DNA of 64,000 nt from Hoeflea algicola (GTDB lineage: Bacteria > Pseudomonadota > Alphaproteobacteria > Rhizobiales > Rhizobiaceae): NCBI RefSeq assembly GCF_026619415.1, contig NZ_JAOVZR010000001.1, positions 3,022,501-3,086,500 on the forward strand, read 5' to 3'. A program made the translations under genes and the position numbers. The notes under the pieces were generated by a model. The model had not been told where the DNA came from, ran no database searches, and was given only the letters and a program-made list of their open reading frames with translations. Shown in pieces: positions 21,078-29,064 of the stretch. Each line of letters begins with the position of its first letter. Position 1 is the stretch's first letter.

Positions 21078-21668
21078 ATGCCAAGGCTCTTCACCGCTCT
21101 CGAAATCCCGCGGGAGGCAGCGTTATCGCTCTCCCTGTTGCGCGGCGGATTGCCCGGCGCGCGCTGGCTGGATGTCGAGAATTATCACATAACCTTGCGT
21201 TTTATCGGCGATGTTGACGGCCCCACCGCCGACGAGGTGATCAATGCGCTTGACCGGATCGACCGATCGTCGTTTTCGCTGACACTGGCGGGAATGGGCT
21301 TGTTCGGCTCCAAGAGGCCGCATTCGATCTGGGCCGGCGTCGCGCCCTCAGTCGAACTCAAGGCGCTGCAAGCCGAAATCGAGCGGATCTGCCAGCGGTT
21401 GGGTCTTGCGCCCGATCCACGGCGGTTTTCCCCGCATGTCACGCTGGCGCGGCTCAGGCATCCACGGCTTGGCGATGTGGTCGACTATCTCGGTGGCCGT
21501 GGCGATTTCCGCACCCAGCCCTTCGATGTTGGCCGTTTCGTGGTGATGTCGGCACGCGATTCGGTTGGCGGCGGGCCCTATATCGTCGAAGAAGCCTATC
21601 CGCTCGGCTGGCGCAACTCGGTGCCAAGCCTGGAAACCAGCTGGATGCAGCCCTCGCGCAGCAACTGA
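21078..21668 (+). CDS. thpR: RNA 2',3'-cyclic phosphodiesterase ThpR
   Basis: 2H phosphoesterase of 196 residues acting on 2',3'-cyclic phosphate RNA ends. The two catalytic HxTx motifs are HITL (His37, in ENYHITLRFIGDV) and HVTL (His121, in FSPHVTLARLRHP), and MPRLFTALEIP at the start is typical. Its last 73 bases overlap the convergent phosphatase gene on the other strand, so both C-termini share DNA. Confidence 0.94.
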   Translation: MPRLFTALEIPREAALSLSLLRGGLPGARWLDVENYHITLRFIGDVDGPTADEVINALDRIDRSSFSLTLAGMGLFGSKRPHSIWAGVAPSVELKALQAEIERICQRLGLAPDPRRFSPHVTLARLRHPRLGDVVDYLGGRGDFRTQPFDVGRFVVMSARDSVGGGPYIVEEAYPLGWRNSVPSLETSWMQPSRSN

Positions 21669-22117
21669 TAGACAGCCTCGAAACCGTTGCCGCCGCCATA
21701 ATAGGGGTCGGGGATGTCGGCGCGGGAGGCCGTGGCATATTCGAGAAACAAATGGATCCGCTCATGCCGGGCGGCAAGTGCACGGGCCAGCAGCGTCGCC
21801 TCGTTGGCCCGTGCACTTGCCAAAATCAGATCGAACCGGTCATAATCCGCAGAGGTCACCTGGCGCGCCCGTTGCATCGAGATGTCGATCCCGTAGCCGG
21901 CGGCCGTTTCCACAGAACGCGGATCGGGCCCATCGCCCGCATGCCAGTTGCCGGTGCCGGCCGAATCGACCGCGACCATTTCGTTCAGGCCGGCATCCAT
22001 CAGGCCTTGCCGGAAAATGCCTTCGGCCAGCGGTGACCGGCAGATATTACCCATGCAGACAAACAACACCGAAAATTGAGCCTTTTTTCCGCCATCCGCT
22101 GCACTAGTCTGTTTCAT
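21596..22117 (-). CDS. Low-molecular-weight protein-tyrosine phosphatase
   Basis: LMW-PTP of 173 residues. The P-loop VLFVCMGNICRSPLAEG holds nucleophile Cys21 and Arg27, and the general-acid loop is DIPDPYYGG near the C-terminus. About 14 extra polar residues precede the first strand. Targets are unknown; in bacteria such enzymes often act on tyrosine kinases of polysaccharide export, and none is nearby. Convergent 73-base overlap with thpR, and divergent from phhB across about 33 bases. Confidence 0.94.
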   Translation of the reverse strand: MKQTSAADGGKKAQFSVLFVCMGNICRSPLAEGIFRQGLMDAGLNEMVAVDSAGTGNWHAGDGPDPRSVETAAGYGIDISMQRARQVTSADYDRFDLILASARANEATLLARALAARHERIHLFLEYATASRADIPDPYYGGGNGFEAVYQLLREGCIQLVSRLGTELRQPSG

Positions 22118-22150
22118 AGTCGTACAGTCCCTCTAACCCCGGAGTAGCCC

Positions 22151-22462
22151 ATGTCGCGCCCGAAACTCGATAGCACAGCCGTTTCCGAAAAGCTCGCCAG
22201 CGTCCCCGACTGGGAGGTGGATGCGGGTGAAACCGCGCTGACGCGACATTTCAAGTTTGCCAATTTCAGCGAGGCCTTCGGCTTCATGACCCGCGCAGCA
22301 CTGGTTGCCGAGAAGCTCGATCATCATCCCGAATGGAAAAATGTTTACCGCAACGTTGAGGTGCGGCTGACCACCCATGACGCAGGCGGCCTGACCGGGT
22401 TGGACTTCGATCTCGCCACCGCCATGGACCGAATAGCCGCCGGAACCGGCACCAAACGTTGA
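22151..22462 (+). CDS. phhB: 4a-hydroxytetrahydrobiopterin dehydratase
   Basis: Pterin-4a-carbinolamine dehydratase of 103 residues, which recycles the pterin cofactor after phenylalanine hydroxylation. The signature [31 protein letters not shown], with the catalytic His pair before PEW, and the C-terminal [16 protein letters not shown] are complete. Divergent from the LMW phosphatase gene. No phenylalanine hydroxylase gene lies in the window. Confidence 0.95.
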   Translation: MSRPKLDSTAVSEKLASVPDWEVDAGETALTRHFKFANFSEAFGFMTRAALVAEKLDHHPEWKNVYRNVEVRLTTHDAGGLTGLDFDLATAMDRIAAGTGTKR

Positions 22463-22521
22463 AGCCGGGCCACCGAACGCCCATATAGCAAGGATCAATC
22501 ATTTGTCCCGGAGGACATCAC

Positions 22522-22917
22522 ATGAATGCCCTTGAGGGTGAAATTCTCGAGCCGGAAACACAATTCGGCGAGTCCGACAAGGGTGCCAACGAAGCCTCGG
22601 TGCGCGCCGGCTTCTGGCGCACCTTCAAGAAGGCGGCGCGGCAGATCCCCTTCGCCGAGGATCTGGTGGCGGCCTATTATTGCGCGCTCGACCCGCAGAC
22701 GCCGGGCAAATCCCGAGCTGTGCTGTTTGGCGCACTGGCCTATTTCATCATGCCGATGGATGCGATTCCCGACTTTCTGGCGCTGGTAGGCTTTTCCGAC
22801 GACATCGCCGTGTTGACATTGGCGATCGCCACCATTCGCTCCAACATGACCGACGCCCACCGCGCCGCCGCCCGCAAGGCACTGGCCGAAATGGATGAAG
22901 ACGCCCAAACCGGCTGA
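22522..22917 (+). CDS. YkvA family (DUF1232) protein
   Basis: Small protein of 131 residues. The C-terminal half carries the DUF1232 core: AAYYCALDPQTPGKSRAVLFGALAYFIMPMDAIPDFLALVGFSDDIAVLTLAI, an amphipathic hydrophobic hairpin around the conserved P-x-D-x-I-PD. The family is membrane-associated with no settled function. Start ATG 22522 lies 59 bases after phhB, possibly the same transcript. Confidence 0.88.
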   Translation: MNALEGEILEPETQFGESDKGANEASVRAGFWRTFKKAARQIPFAEDLVAAYYCALDPQTPGKSRAVLFGALAYFIMPMDAIPDFLALVGFSDDIAVLTLAIATIRSNMTDAHRAAARKALAEMDEDAQTG

Positions 22918-22978
22918 AACCCGAATTCGGGCTTTAAAATCGCAGCCAATCAGTCAGTTCCGGGTCGAAGCAGCTCGC

Positions 22979-23554
22979 TCAATGCAGCGTCATATCGCCA
23001 TCGCCCTGCTCCAGGCTGCGGCGCAACCGCGAGAACGCCAGCCGGATGCGGGATTTGACCGTGCCCAATGGCAGTCCGGTCTCGTCGGCAATCTGGCTGT
23101 GCGAGCGGCCGAGAAAAAACGCCTGTTGCAGCAGCATCACCTGTTCTTCGGGCAATTCAAGCATCGCCGTGCGAACCAGATGGTCGCGTTCCTCGGCCTC
23201 GACAATGTCATCGGCAGCTTCTGCTGGTGGCGGCTGCAAGGCCGGATCATGCGGATCAAGCAGGTCCGAGCGGTCACGTCTGAGCGCGTCGATGCGGCGA
23301 TTGCGGGCCACGCGAAACAGCCAGGTGGAGAGCGAGGCCTTTGACGGATCGAACATGGCCGCCTTGTGCCACAGCACGATCATCACTTCCTGGGTCATTT
23401 CTTCGGCTTGCGATGGCTCCATGCCGAGCCTTTGCAGATAGGATTTGAGCCGTGGCGCAAAATAATCGAACAATTCGGCAAACGCCTGCTGGTCGCGCCT
23501 GACGGCCACCGCCTCGACAAGCTGGGCAAACCGCTGTTTCAGATTATTCGACAT
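22979..23554 (-). CDS. ECF sigma factor, ECF11/RpoE (ChrR-type) like
   Basis: Group IV sigma factor of 191 residues with region 2 (FAELFDYFAPRLKSYLQRLG, AEEMTQEVMIVLWHKAAMFDPSKASLSTWLFRVARNRRIDALRRD) and region 4 (LPEEQVMLLQQAFFLGRSHSQIADETGLPLGTVKSRIRLAFSRLR). The FDPSKAS-x-STW-F-x-ARNRRID-LRRD string resembles ECF11 factors that answer singlet oxygen under ChrR control. Here no ChrR anti-sigma gene follows: the next gene downstream is the convergent YkvA gene. Its regulation is therefore unclear from the sequence. Confidence 0.9.
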   Translation of the reverse strand: MSNNLKQRFAQLVEAVAVRRDQQAFAELFDYFAPRLKSYLQRLGMEPSQAEEMTQEVMIVLWHKAAMFDPSKASLSTWLFRVARNRRIDALRRDRSDLLDPHDPALQPPPAEAADDIVEAEERDHLVRTAMLELPEEQVMLLQQAFFLGRSHSQIADETGLPLGTVKSRIRLAFSRLRRSLEQGDGDMTLH

Positions 23555-23844
23555 TCACCCCGCAAAACCCCGTTACCTGATTGCGACCGGTACCATCCAA
23601 AGTCATCTGACAAACACCTACACGGGAATTGGCAAAGGTCAAACTCTTGCCGGATTCAGGTTGTTACAAACAGTGAGCAAGGGACCCGACAATCCAGGCT
23701 GCGGCAAGTTCACACCCCTGATGGGGATTTCATTGACGCTTTGGTAACCAGGATTAAGTCAAAATGAACCAATCAACTCGCCATCCGCGAGAATTATCTG
23801 GGCCAGAGGCCCGCAAAACGAGACCACGAACTGGTAGGAAAATC

Positions 23845-24348
23845 ATGTTTGGGAAGACAATCGCAACCGCAGTGACGGCGCTTTTTGCTTTGACCGCCGC
23901 CGCGTGGGCGCAATCGCCCACCAGAATCCAGCAATTCGACGCCTGGGGCGCCTATTCTTACAATTCGGCGGGCGGCAAGGTTTGCTATGTTTTGTCAGTG
24001 CCGATCAGTTCGGCGCCCACCAATGTCGATCACGGCGATATCTTTTTCCTGATTTCGCAACGTCCGGGGCAGAATGTCAGCTACGAGCCGAATGCGATGA
24101 TGGGCTACCCGCTGCAGGAATCCTCCAAGATCACCGTCAACATCGACGGCCAGAATTTCACCATGTTCAGCCGTGGCAATTCCGGCTGGGTCGAGAACGC
24201 GGCCCAGGAGCCGAAACTGGTGGCGGCCATGAAGGCGGGATCGACGATGTCGGTCAAGGCGGTGTCGCGGCGAGGCACCAACACCTCCTACAGCTATTCG
24301 CTCAAGGGTGTGACCGCGGCGCTCAGCAAGATCGCCAGCTGCAAATAA
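23845..24348 (+). CDS. Invasion-associated locus B (IalB) family protein
   Basis: Secreted protein of 167 residues. ATG 23845, behind GGTAGGAAAATC, gives the signal peptide MFGKTIATAVTALFALTAAA...AQ; an upstream frame start at 23764 would add 27 unsupported residues. The mature part has IALB-family features: FDAWGAYSY, KVCYVLSVP, GDIFFLISQRPGQNVSYEPNAMMGYPL, and two Cys (near residues 50 and 166) that probably form a disulfide. Named for Bartonella IalB, but the family is general in Rhizobiales. Followed by a terminator. Confidence 0.85.
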   Translation: MFGKTIATAVTALFALTAAAWAQSPTRIQQFDAWGAYSYNSAGGKVCYVLSVPISSAPTNVDHGDIFFLISQRPGQNVSYEPNAMMGYPLQESSKITVNIDGQNFTMFSRGNSGWVENAAQEPKLVAAMKAGSTMSVKAVSRRGTNTSYSYSLKGVTAALSKIASCK

Positions 24349-24378
24349 AGCGCGAGCCATCCGCTCCGCATCAATGAG

Positions 24379-24403
24379 AAGGCCGGTTGATCCCGGCCTT
24401 TTC
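24379..24403 (+). terminator. Rho-independent terminator of the IalB-family gene
   Basis: Eight-base stem AAGGCCGG / CCGGCCTT with a six-base loop and a TTTCT tail, 30 bases after the stop codon. Confidence 0.8.
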
Positions 24404-24433
24404 TATATTTGGCCTACAGCCTTCGCCGACCGC

Positions 24434-24838
24434 TCACAGATGCCCCAGCGTCTTGTGGCTCAGAAGCCCGACATAGAAGGCAAGAATCAGATCGAAGATC
24501 TCGATCAGCCCCAGCATCAGCGGGATTGGATCCGGCGAGCGCGGAAACACGCCGCCAAGATCCAGCAACACCACGAACACATAGCCCCAGCACGCAGCAA
24601 TCGCCGCCCACGCAGCTTTTGGCCTGCCGCCGAGCAAGCCTATCGCCGCCCCGATGGCAATCAGTCCCGGAGAAATCAGAAACACGTTGAAGCCCCAGAA
24701 CACCGGGCCGCCAAGCGCGCTGAAATCGCGGGTTTCAACCGGCCCGCCGGGAACCAGGGTGATGAAACTTGCCACCAGCAACAACAACAGCCAGCCCGCC
24801 GTCCTGGCCGCCCGGCCCGGATTGATCGTCTGATACAT
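24434..24838 (-). CDS. Four-helix membrane protein of unknown function
   Basis: Protein of 134 residues from ATG 24838 (GGAGAAAG site). Four hydrophobic segments: GWLLLLLVASFITLV, FWGFNVFLISPGLIAIGAAIGLL, AAWAAIAACWGYVFVVLLDL and IPLMLGLIEIFDLILAFYVGLL. I do not recognise the family. It is divergently transcribed from a TetR-family gene, and a palindromic operator copy sits ten bases upstream of its start, so it is very probably that regulator's target. That is inference from arrangement. Confidence 0.75.
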   Translation of the reverse strand: MYQTINPGRAARTAGWLLLLLVASFITLVPGGPVETRDFSALGGPVFWGFNVFLISPGLIAIGAAIGLLGGRPKAAWAAIAACWGYVFVVLLDLGGVFPRSPDPIPLMLGLIEIFDLILAFYVGLLSHKTLGHL

Positions 24839-24847
24839 CGGCTTTCT

Positions 24848-24864
24848 CCATACTTTGGGTATGG
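24848..24864. promoter_or_regulatory. TetR operator copy 1 (palindrome CCATAC-N5-GTATGG)
   Basis: CCATACTTTGGGTATGG, a perfect inverted repeat with six-base arms. It lies ten bases upstream of the membrane-protein start at 24838, and an almost identical copy sits 48 bases away. Likely bound by the TetR-family protein encoded at 24919. Confidence 0.72.
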
Positions 24865-24895
24865 ATTCTATCCAACATAAACCTGTTGCCCCTGT

Positions 24896-24912
24896 CAATA
24901 CTTTGGGTATGG
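24896..24912. promoter_or_regulatory. TetR operator copy 2
   Basis: CAATACTTTGGGTATGG differs from copy 1 by one base. It ends six bases before the TetR start codon at 24919, so binding would be expected to block the regulator's own expression. Confidence 0.7.
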
Positions 24913-24918
24913 TTAGGC

Positions 24919-25491
24919 ATGACCCGACAACAGCGACTCACCCCACAGGACTGGATCAAGGCAGCCTTCCGGCTGCTGACCGCTGACGGCCCGAAGGCCA
25001 TCCGGGTCGATCTGTTGTGCCGCGAGCTCGAAGTCACCAAAGGCTCGTTCTATTGGCATTTCAAGGATCTGGCTGCGCTGAAGGCGGCGATGGTGAGCCA
25101 CTGGCAACAGGTCGCAACCCATGACCTGATCACCTCGCTGACAGCAGCCGAGCTGGCGCCGCGTGCGCTGATTGTCCGGCTATTCGAAGACGTTCTCGAT
25201 GTTCCGGCGCGCGATTATGGTGGCGCCATGGCCGAAACCGCGATCCGCCACTGGGCCAGCGGCGATGCCGCGGTTCAGGCAGTTGTCCGTGACGCCGATG
25301 CCGAGCGGCTGGCATTTCTGACCCTGCAACTGCGCGCCGCCGGACTGACAGGCCCCGAAGCCCGCTCGCGCGCCTCGTTCCTCTATGCCGCGCTGATCGG
25401 CATGGAACAACTCGCCGCTGAACCGGCGCTCACTCCGACAAACATTTCCAGCTTTGTCGACGCCGTGCTGACGCCCCCGGCGCCGCAATGA
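24919..25491 (+). CDS. TetR/AcrR family transcriptional regulator
   Basis: Repressor of 190 residues. ATG 24919 is chosen because the HTH begins almost at once; a start at 24886 would run through the operator. The N-terminal HTH (about 8-55) reads LTPQDWIKAAFRLLTADGPKAIRVDLLCRELEVTKGSFYWHFKDLAAL, and the KGSFYWHFKDL recognition helix is typical of TetR. The C-terminal helical ligand domain has no recognisable ligand class. Its probable targets are itself and the divergent membrane protein, through the two palindromes between them. Confidence 0.92.
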   Translation: MTRQQRLTPQDWIKAAFRLLTADGPKAIRVDLLCRELEVTKGSFYWHFKDLAALKAAMVSHWQQVATHDLITSLTAAELAPRALIVRLFEDVLDVPARDYGGAMAETAIRHWASGDAAVQAVVRDADAERLAFLTLQLRAAGLTGPEARSRASFLYAALIGMEQLAAEPALTPTNISSFVDAVLTPPAPQ

Positions 25492-25608
25492 CGGATCGCC
25501 GCCAATCGCCACTCATGCGTTAACCACCGCGCAGATCACGCACAGCCTGTCGGGTGATGGTGATATAGTTTGCCGACACGACGTCACCCGCCCCATGAGA
25601 GAATTGCC

Positions 25609-26215
25609 GTGAAGCGCAACGATCAACCCGACATCAAAAAGGTCAACCGGATACCGGGCATGCGGTGGAAGAAAGTCAGAAAACCGCTTTTCGGCATTCT
25701 TGCCTTTACCCTCGTCCTGGTCGTTGCCTACTGGCATGACCGCGGCGAAACGCTGCCGCCGCTCGACGATATCGTCGCTACCGACAGCATCCGGATCGCA
25801 CGCGGTTGGTAGGCATTGGTCCGGCCTGTGGATGATCTGCTCGGAGGCGCCGCAATTGAGGTTTGTCCTCAATATGTGGTTCCCGAACACCCTCGACCGA
25901 GTCCGTGACGGCTGGACGGAGACCCTGCGTGCCAACATTTACATGCGGGCCGATAGCGTCATAACCGCGGACAATCTCAAGAACTATACCCAATTTCTCT
26001 TCCGCGACGCCGTTTGGCGCCGCCGACAGGGAGACGATATCCTGCTGACCCCTCCATTGGCGCCAGAGCAGATTGCAAATCTCCTCGCAGCAAACTTGGC
26101 CGCGCCTTCCAAGCGCGTTTCCGTGTATTTCTCTGAACAGGGCACGATCATGCGCGGGGTCACCAATGGCAACGCCATCACCGCCTTTGCCAGGCGTTGT
26201 CTCGCGCACGACTGA
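25609..26215 (+). pseudogene. Membrane-anchored hypothetical protein, apparent frameshift
   Basis: Two frames that appear to be halves of one gene. The first, from GTG 25609, is 67 residues: a basic start, one transmembrane helix (KPLFGILAFTLVLVVAYWH), then DRGETLPPLDDIVATDSIRIARGW and a TAG at 25810. The second frame takes over from about 25817 with WSGLWMICSEAPQLRFVLNMW... and ends LAHD. It has protein-like composition over about 130 residues but no start of its own beyond an internal Met and no ribosome-binding site. A one-base change between 25807 and 25820 would join them into a protein of roughly 200 residues. Family not recognised; two separate genes remain possible. Confidence 0.5.
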
Positions 26216-26240
26216 TTGGTCCTGATTGCGCCTTTGATAA

Positions 26241-26933
26241 TCAGGCTCCGGCGCTGGCTTCGCTCCACGGATTTTGTTCCAGCCAGATCGCCCTCAGCGC
26301 CCCGGATTGACCTGAAAACCGGTCATCGAGAACATCGCAGCCATAAATCCGGTCGGTGCGGAAATGCCTGAACGAGGCCCTGAGTTCACACCAGCCGGCG
26401 AGCATCATGCATTCGAGATGATAGACCAGCGCCAGTGGCCGCACCGTGCGCACCGTCTCCTGACCCTGGTCATCGCGATAGGTCAGCCGCAATTTGCGTT
26501 CATTGCGAATGGCATTGCGCAGGCTCGAAACCGAAATGCAGCCCTTGGCCGGGTCATCCAGCGGCGCGCCCCAGGGCGCCACCTGCAGCCAATCGGCCGG
26601 GCCATGCAGCGCGTCAACCTTGGCATGAATCCGCCGCGCCGCGTATTGCAAGGCGCTGTCGCCGGTGCGCGACAGCAGCGCCAGCCCGACCCGCAAGGCC
26701 TCGATTTCCTCGAGATCGAAATTCAGCGGCGGCAGATCATAGCCCTTGCGCATCACATAGCCGATGCCGGGTTCGCCCTCGATCGGCGTGCCCATGATCT
26801 GCAGGGCGGAAATGTCGCGGTAGATCGTCCGTGCCGAAACCTCATTCTGTCGCGCCAACATCTCCGCCGTCATCGGCCGTTCGGCCGAGCGCAGGATCTG
26901 GATGATTTCAAACAGGCGGTTTGATCGGCGCAT
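26241..26933 (-). CDS. YafY-type transcriptional regulator (HTH_11 + WYL)
   Basis: DeoR-like regulator of 230 residues from ATG 26933 (MRRSNRLFEIIQ). The N-terminal winged HTH (about 1-60: RLFEIIQILRSAERPMTAEMLARQNEVSARTIYRDISALQ) is followed by a linker and a WYL ligand domain (about 130-225, with RKLRLTYRDDQGQ and ALVYHLECMMLAGWCELRASFRHFRTDRI). WYL domains usually sense small ligands or single-stranded nucleic acid. Divergent from a small ORF. CTGACA half-sites fill the space between, which suggests autoregulation. Confidence 0.9.
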   Translation of the reverse strand: MRRSNRLFEIIQILRSAERPMTAEMLARQNEVSARTIYRDISALQIMGTPIEGEPGIGYVMRKGYDLPPLNFDLEEIEALRVGLALLSRTGDSALQYAARRIHAKVDALHGPADWLQVAPWGAPLDDPAKGCISVSSLRNAIRNERKLRLTYRDDQGQETVRTVRPLALVYHLECMMLAGWCELRASFRHFRTDRIYGCDVLDDRFSGQSGALRAIWLEQNPWSEASAGA

Positions 26934-26975
26934 GGCAAAAGCTCCCTGACCACTCCTGACACTATAGCACTCCCC

Positions 26976-26993
26976 CTGACAACAGGGTGTCAG
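26976..26993. promoter_or_regulatory. Candidate operator of the WYL regulator
   Basis: CTGACA-N6-TGTCAG inverted repeat. Further half-sites CTGAC at 26946 and CTGACA at 26956 lie in the same direction toward the regulator start at 26933. The 10- and 20-base spacing would place them on the same helix face. Confidence 0.6.
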
Positions 26994-27031
26994 CAGCGAT
27001 CTGGTCTGATCCGAAAACAAGGAGACCGGAT

Positions 27032-27292
27032 ATGAGCTATTACGACCATGCCACGATGATGGCCCTGAAGCTTGGCCCCTGGCGCGATCCCGCCGCAGCT
27101 ACCCGCAATGGGCACAATCCTCACAGGTCTGGGGCCACCGCCGACCGCACCGTATCGCCAGCCTCGTCCAATCACTTTGGCCGATTGGTGCGGCAACTGC
27201 TGGGTGGACTTTCCCTGATGGCATCAGCCGCCACCAGGGCGGCGCCCGGAGGGACGCGCGAGCGTGGAGGTGACGCGCCCGGCAAAACCTGA
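27032..27292 (+). CDS. Small hypothetical protein, 86 residues
   Basis: ATG 27032 is preceded by a strong AAGGAG site (AACAAGGAGACCGGATATG). The product starts MSYYDHATMMALKLGPWRD, contains a basic middle and one mildly hydrophobic stretch (LVRQLLGGLSLMASA), and ends in a Gly/Arg-rich tail. No family recognised. The divergent WYL regulator and CTGACA operators support a real, regulated gene. It ends 22 bases before rlmN and could be its leader cistron. Confidence 0.55.
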   Translation: MSYYDHATMMALKLGPWRDPAAATRNGHNPHRSGATADRTVSPASSNHFGRLVRQLLGGLSLMASAATRAAPGGTRERGGDAPGKT

Positions 27293-27314
27293 TAGGACCC
27301 GGCCTTCGTGAAAC

Positions 27315-28568
27315 ATGAGCGCCGAACCCCCGATGCCAGTTACCCTTGACCTGACAGACCCTTCCGCACGTCCCGTCCGCCCGTCTTCCGCACAGGCCCT
27401 CGATGGCAAGCCGACCCTTGTCGGAATGAGCCGCGACGAGATGGTCGCCGCCATGGCCGATGCCGGCGTGCCCGAGCGCCAGCGCAAGATGCGGGTCAAC
27501 CAGATCTGGCACTGGCTTTATGTGCGCGGCTCATCCCATTTTGCCGACATGCACACGATCTCGCGCGAATTGCGCGAGCAGCTTGACGCCCGCTTCACCA
27601 TTGCTCGCCCCGAGATTGTCGAGGAACAGATTTCCAACGACGGCACCCGCAAATGGCTGATGCGGTTTCCGCCGCGTGGCGCCGGCCGGCCGGTCGAGGT
27701 CGAAACCGTCTATATTCCCGAGGAAGGCCGCGGCACGCTGTGCATTTCCAGCCAGGTCGGTTGCACGCTGACCTGCACCTTCTGCCACACCGGCACCCAG
27801 AAGCTGGTGCGCAATCTCACTGCCGAGGAAATCCTGGCGCAATTGCTTGTCGCCCGCGACCGGCTCGGTGATTTCCCACACCGGGACACGCCGCAGGGCG
27901 CCATTGTGCCGACCGAAGGCCGCAAGGTCACCAACATCGTCATGATGGGCATGGGCGAACCGCTCTATAATTTCGACCATGTCAAACAGGCGCTGCTGAT
28001 TGCCGCCGATGGCGACGGGCTGGCCCTGTCGCGTCGCCGAATCACGCTATCGACCTCCGGCGTGGTGCCCGGAATCGTCCGCACCGGCGAGGAAATCGGC
28101 GTCATGCTGGCAATCTCGCTGCACGCCGTGCGCGACGAATTGCGCGACGAACTGGTGCCGATCAACAAGAAGTACCCGTTAAAAGAACTTCTCGACGCCT
28201 GCCGCACCTATCCCGGCGTCTCCAATGCGCGTCGCATCACTTTTGAGTATGTGATGCTCAAGGGCGTCAATGACAGCCTTGCCGACGCCAAGGAACTGGT
28301 GCGGCTGCTCAAGGGCATTCCCGCCAAGATCAATCTCATCCCGTTCAATCCCTGGCCCGGCTCCAATTACGAATGTTCGGACTGGGACACGATCGAGACC
28401 TTCGCCGATTTCGTCAATGCCAACGGCTATGCCTCGCCGATCCGTCGGCCGCGCGGCCGCGATATCCTCGCCGCCTGCGGCCAGCTCAAGAGCGAGTCCG
28501 AGCGCATGCGCAAGACCGAGCGGCTGGCGCTGGAAGCGATAATGATCGCCGGCCACGGCGCCGACTGA
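27315..28568 (+). CDS. rlmN: Dual-specificity 23S rRNA A2503 / tRNA A37 C2-methyltransferase RlmN
   Basis: Radical-SAM methyltransferase of 417 residues. The Fe-S motif is C-x3-C-x2-C at Cys150, Cys154 and Cys157 ([15 protein letters not shown]). Further family blocks are [31 protein letters not shown] and [12 protein letters not shown]. The methyl-carrying Cys is about residue 388 in DILAACGQL. It methylates C2 of A2503 in 23S rRNA and A37 of some tRNAs, using a methyl-cysteine intermediate. The following membrane-protein gene starts seven bases later. Confidence 0.97.
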   Translation: MSAEPPMPVTLDLTDPSARPVRPSSAQALDGKPTLVGMSRDEMVAAMADAGVPERQRKMRVNQIWHWLYVRGSSHFADMHTISRELREQLDARFTIARPEIVEEQISNDGTRKWLMRFPPRGAGRPVEVETVYIPEEGRGTLCISSQVGCTLTCTFCHTGTQKLVRNLTAEEILAQLLVARDRLGDFPHRDTPQGAIVPTEGRKVTNIVMMGMGEPLYNFDHVKQALLIAADGDGLALSRRRITLSTSGVVPGIVRTGEEIGVMLAISLHAVRDELRDELVPINKKYPLKELLDACRTYPGVSNARRITFEYVMLKGVNDSLADAKELVRLLKGIPAKINLIPFNPWPGSNYECSDWDTIETFADFVNANGYASPIRRPRGRDILAACGQLKSESERMRKTERLALEAIMIAGHGAD

Positions 28569-28575
28569 CGCCGCC

Positions 28576-29064
28576 ATGAGCGATATGATGCGCCTACTCG
28601 GCCGAATGTTCTCGATTGCCTTCGGCTTTTTCCTCGGCTGCGTGGCGGCGGCCTTGGCTTATGTGTTCTTGGCGCGGCTGATCGTGCCTGCAGATTTTGG
28701 CCGGATTGACGAACTTGAACTTACGGTCACGCTCGCCGTCGGCGTGCTCGGCGTCGCCAGCATCTTTGCCCGTGCCGTGCTGCTGCCGGCGCTGGCGATC
28801 ATCGCCGTGTTCGAATTCCTGCGGCTGCGCGACTGGCTCAGTCATGCGCTCGCCGGCGCCATGCTGGCGCTCGCTATTGCCGGCCTGCCTTACGTCTCCG
28901 GATACTCGGCTGGCGGCACCGATACGCTCGAACCGGCAATGCTGATCGCCATTCGCACCGCCTGCGCCATTATCGGCGCCAGCGTCTACTGGCTGCTGAC
29001 GGGCCGCAATGCTGGCCGCTGGCTGCCCAGCGAACGCGCTGGACCAGTGGAGAGCGACACCTGA
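28576..29064 (+). CDS. Hypothetical four-helix membrane protein downstream of rlmN
   Basis: Protein of 162 residues with four to five hydrophobic segments (MFSIAFGFFLGCVAAALAYVFLARLI, LAVGVLGVASIFARAVLLPALAIIAVFEFL, LAGAMLALAIAGLPYVSG, AIRTACAIIGASVYWLLTGRNAGRW). The family is not known to me by function. Likely co-transcribed with rlmN. The stop codon abuts the convergent lysE-type gene with no spacer. Confidence 0.82.
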   Translation: MSDMMRLLGRMFSIAFGFFLGCVAAALAYVFLARLIVPADFGRIDELELTVTLAVGVLGVASIFARAVLLPALAIIAVFEFLRLRDWLSHALAGAMLALAIAGLPYVSGYSAGGTDTLEPAMLIAIRTACAIIGASVYWLLTGRNAGRWLPSERAGPVESDT

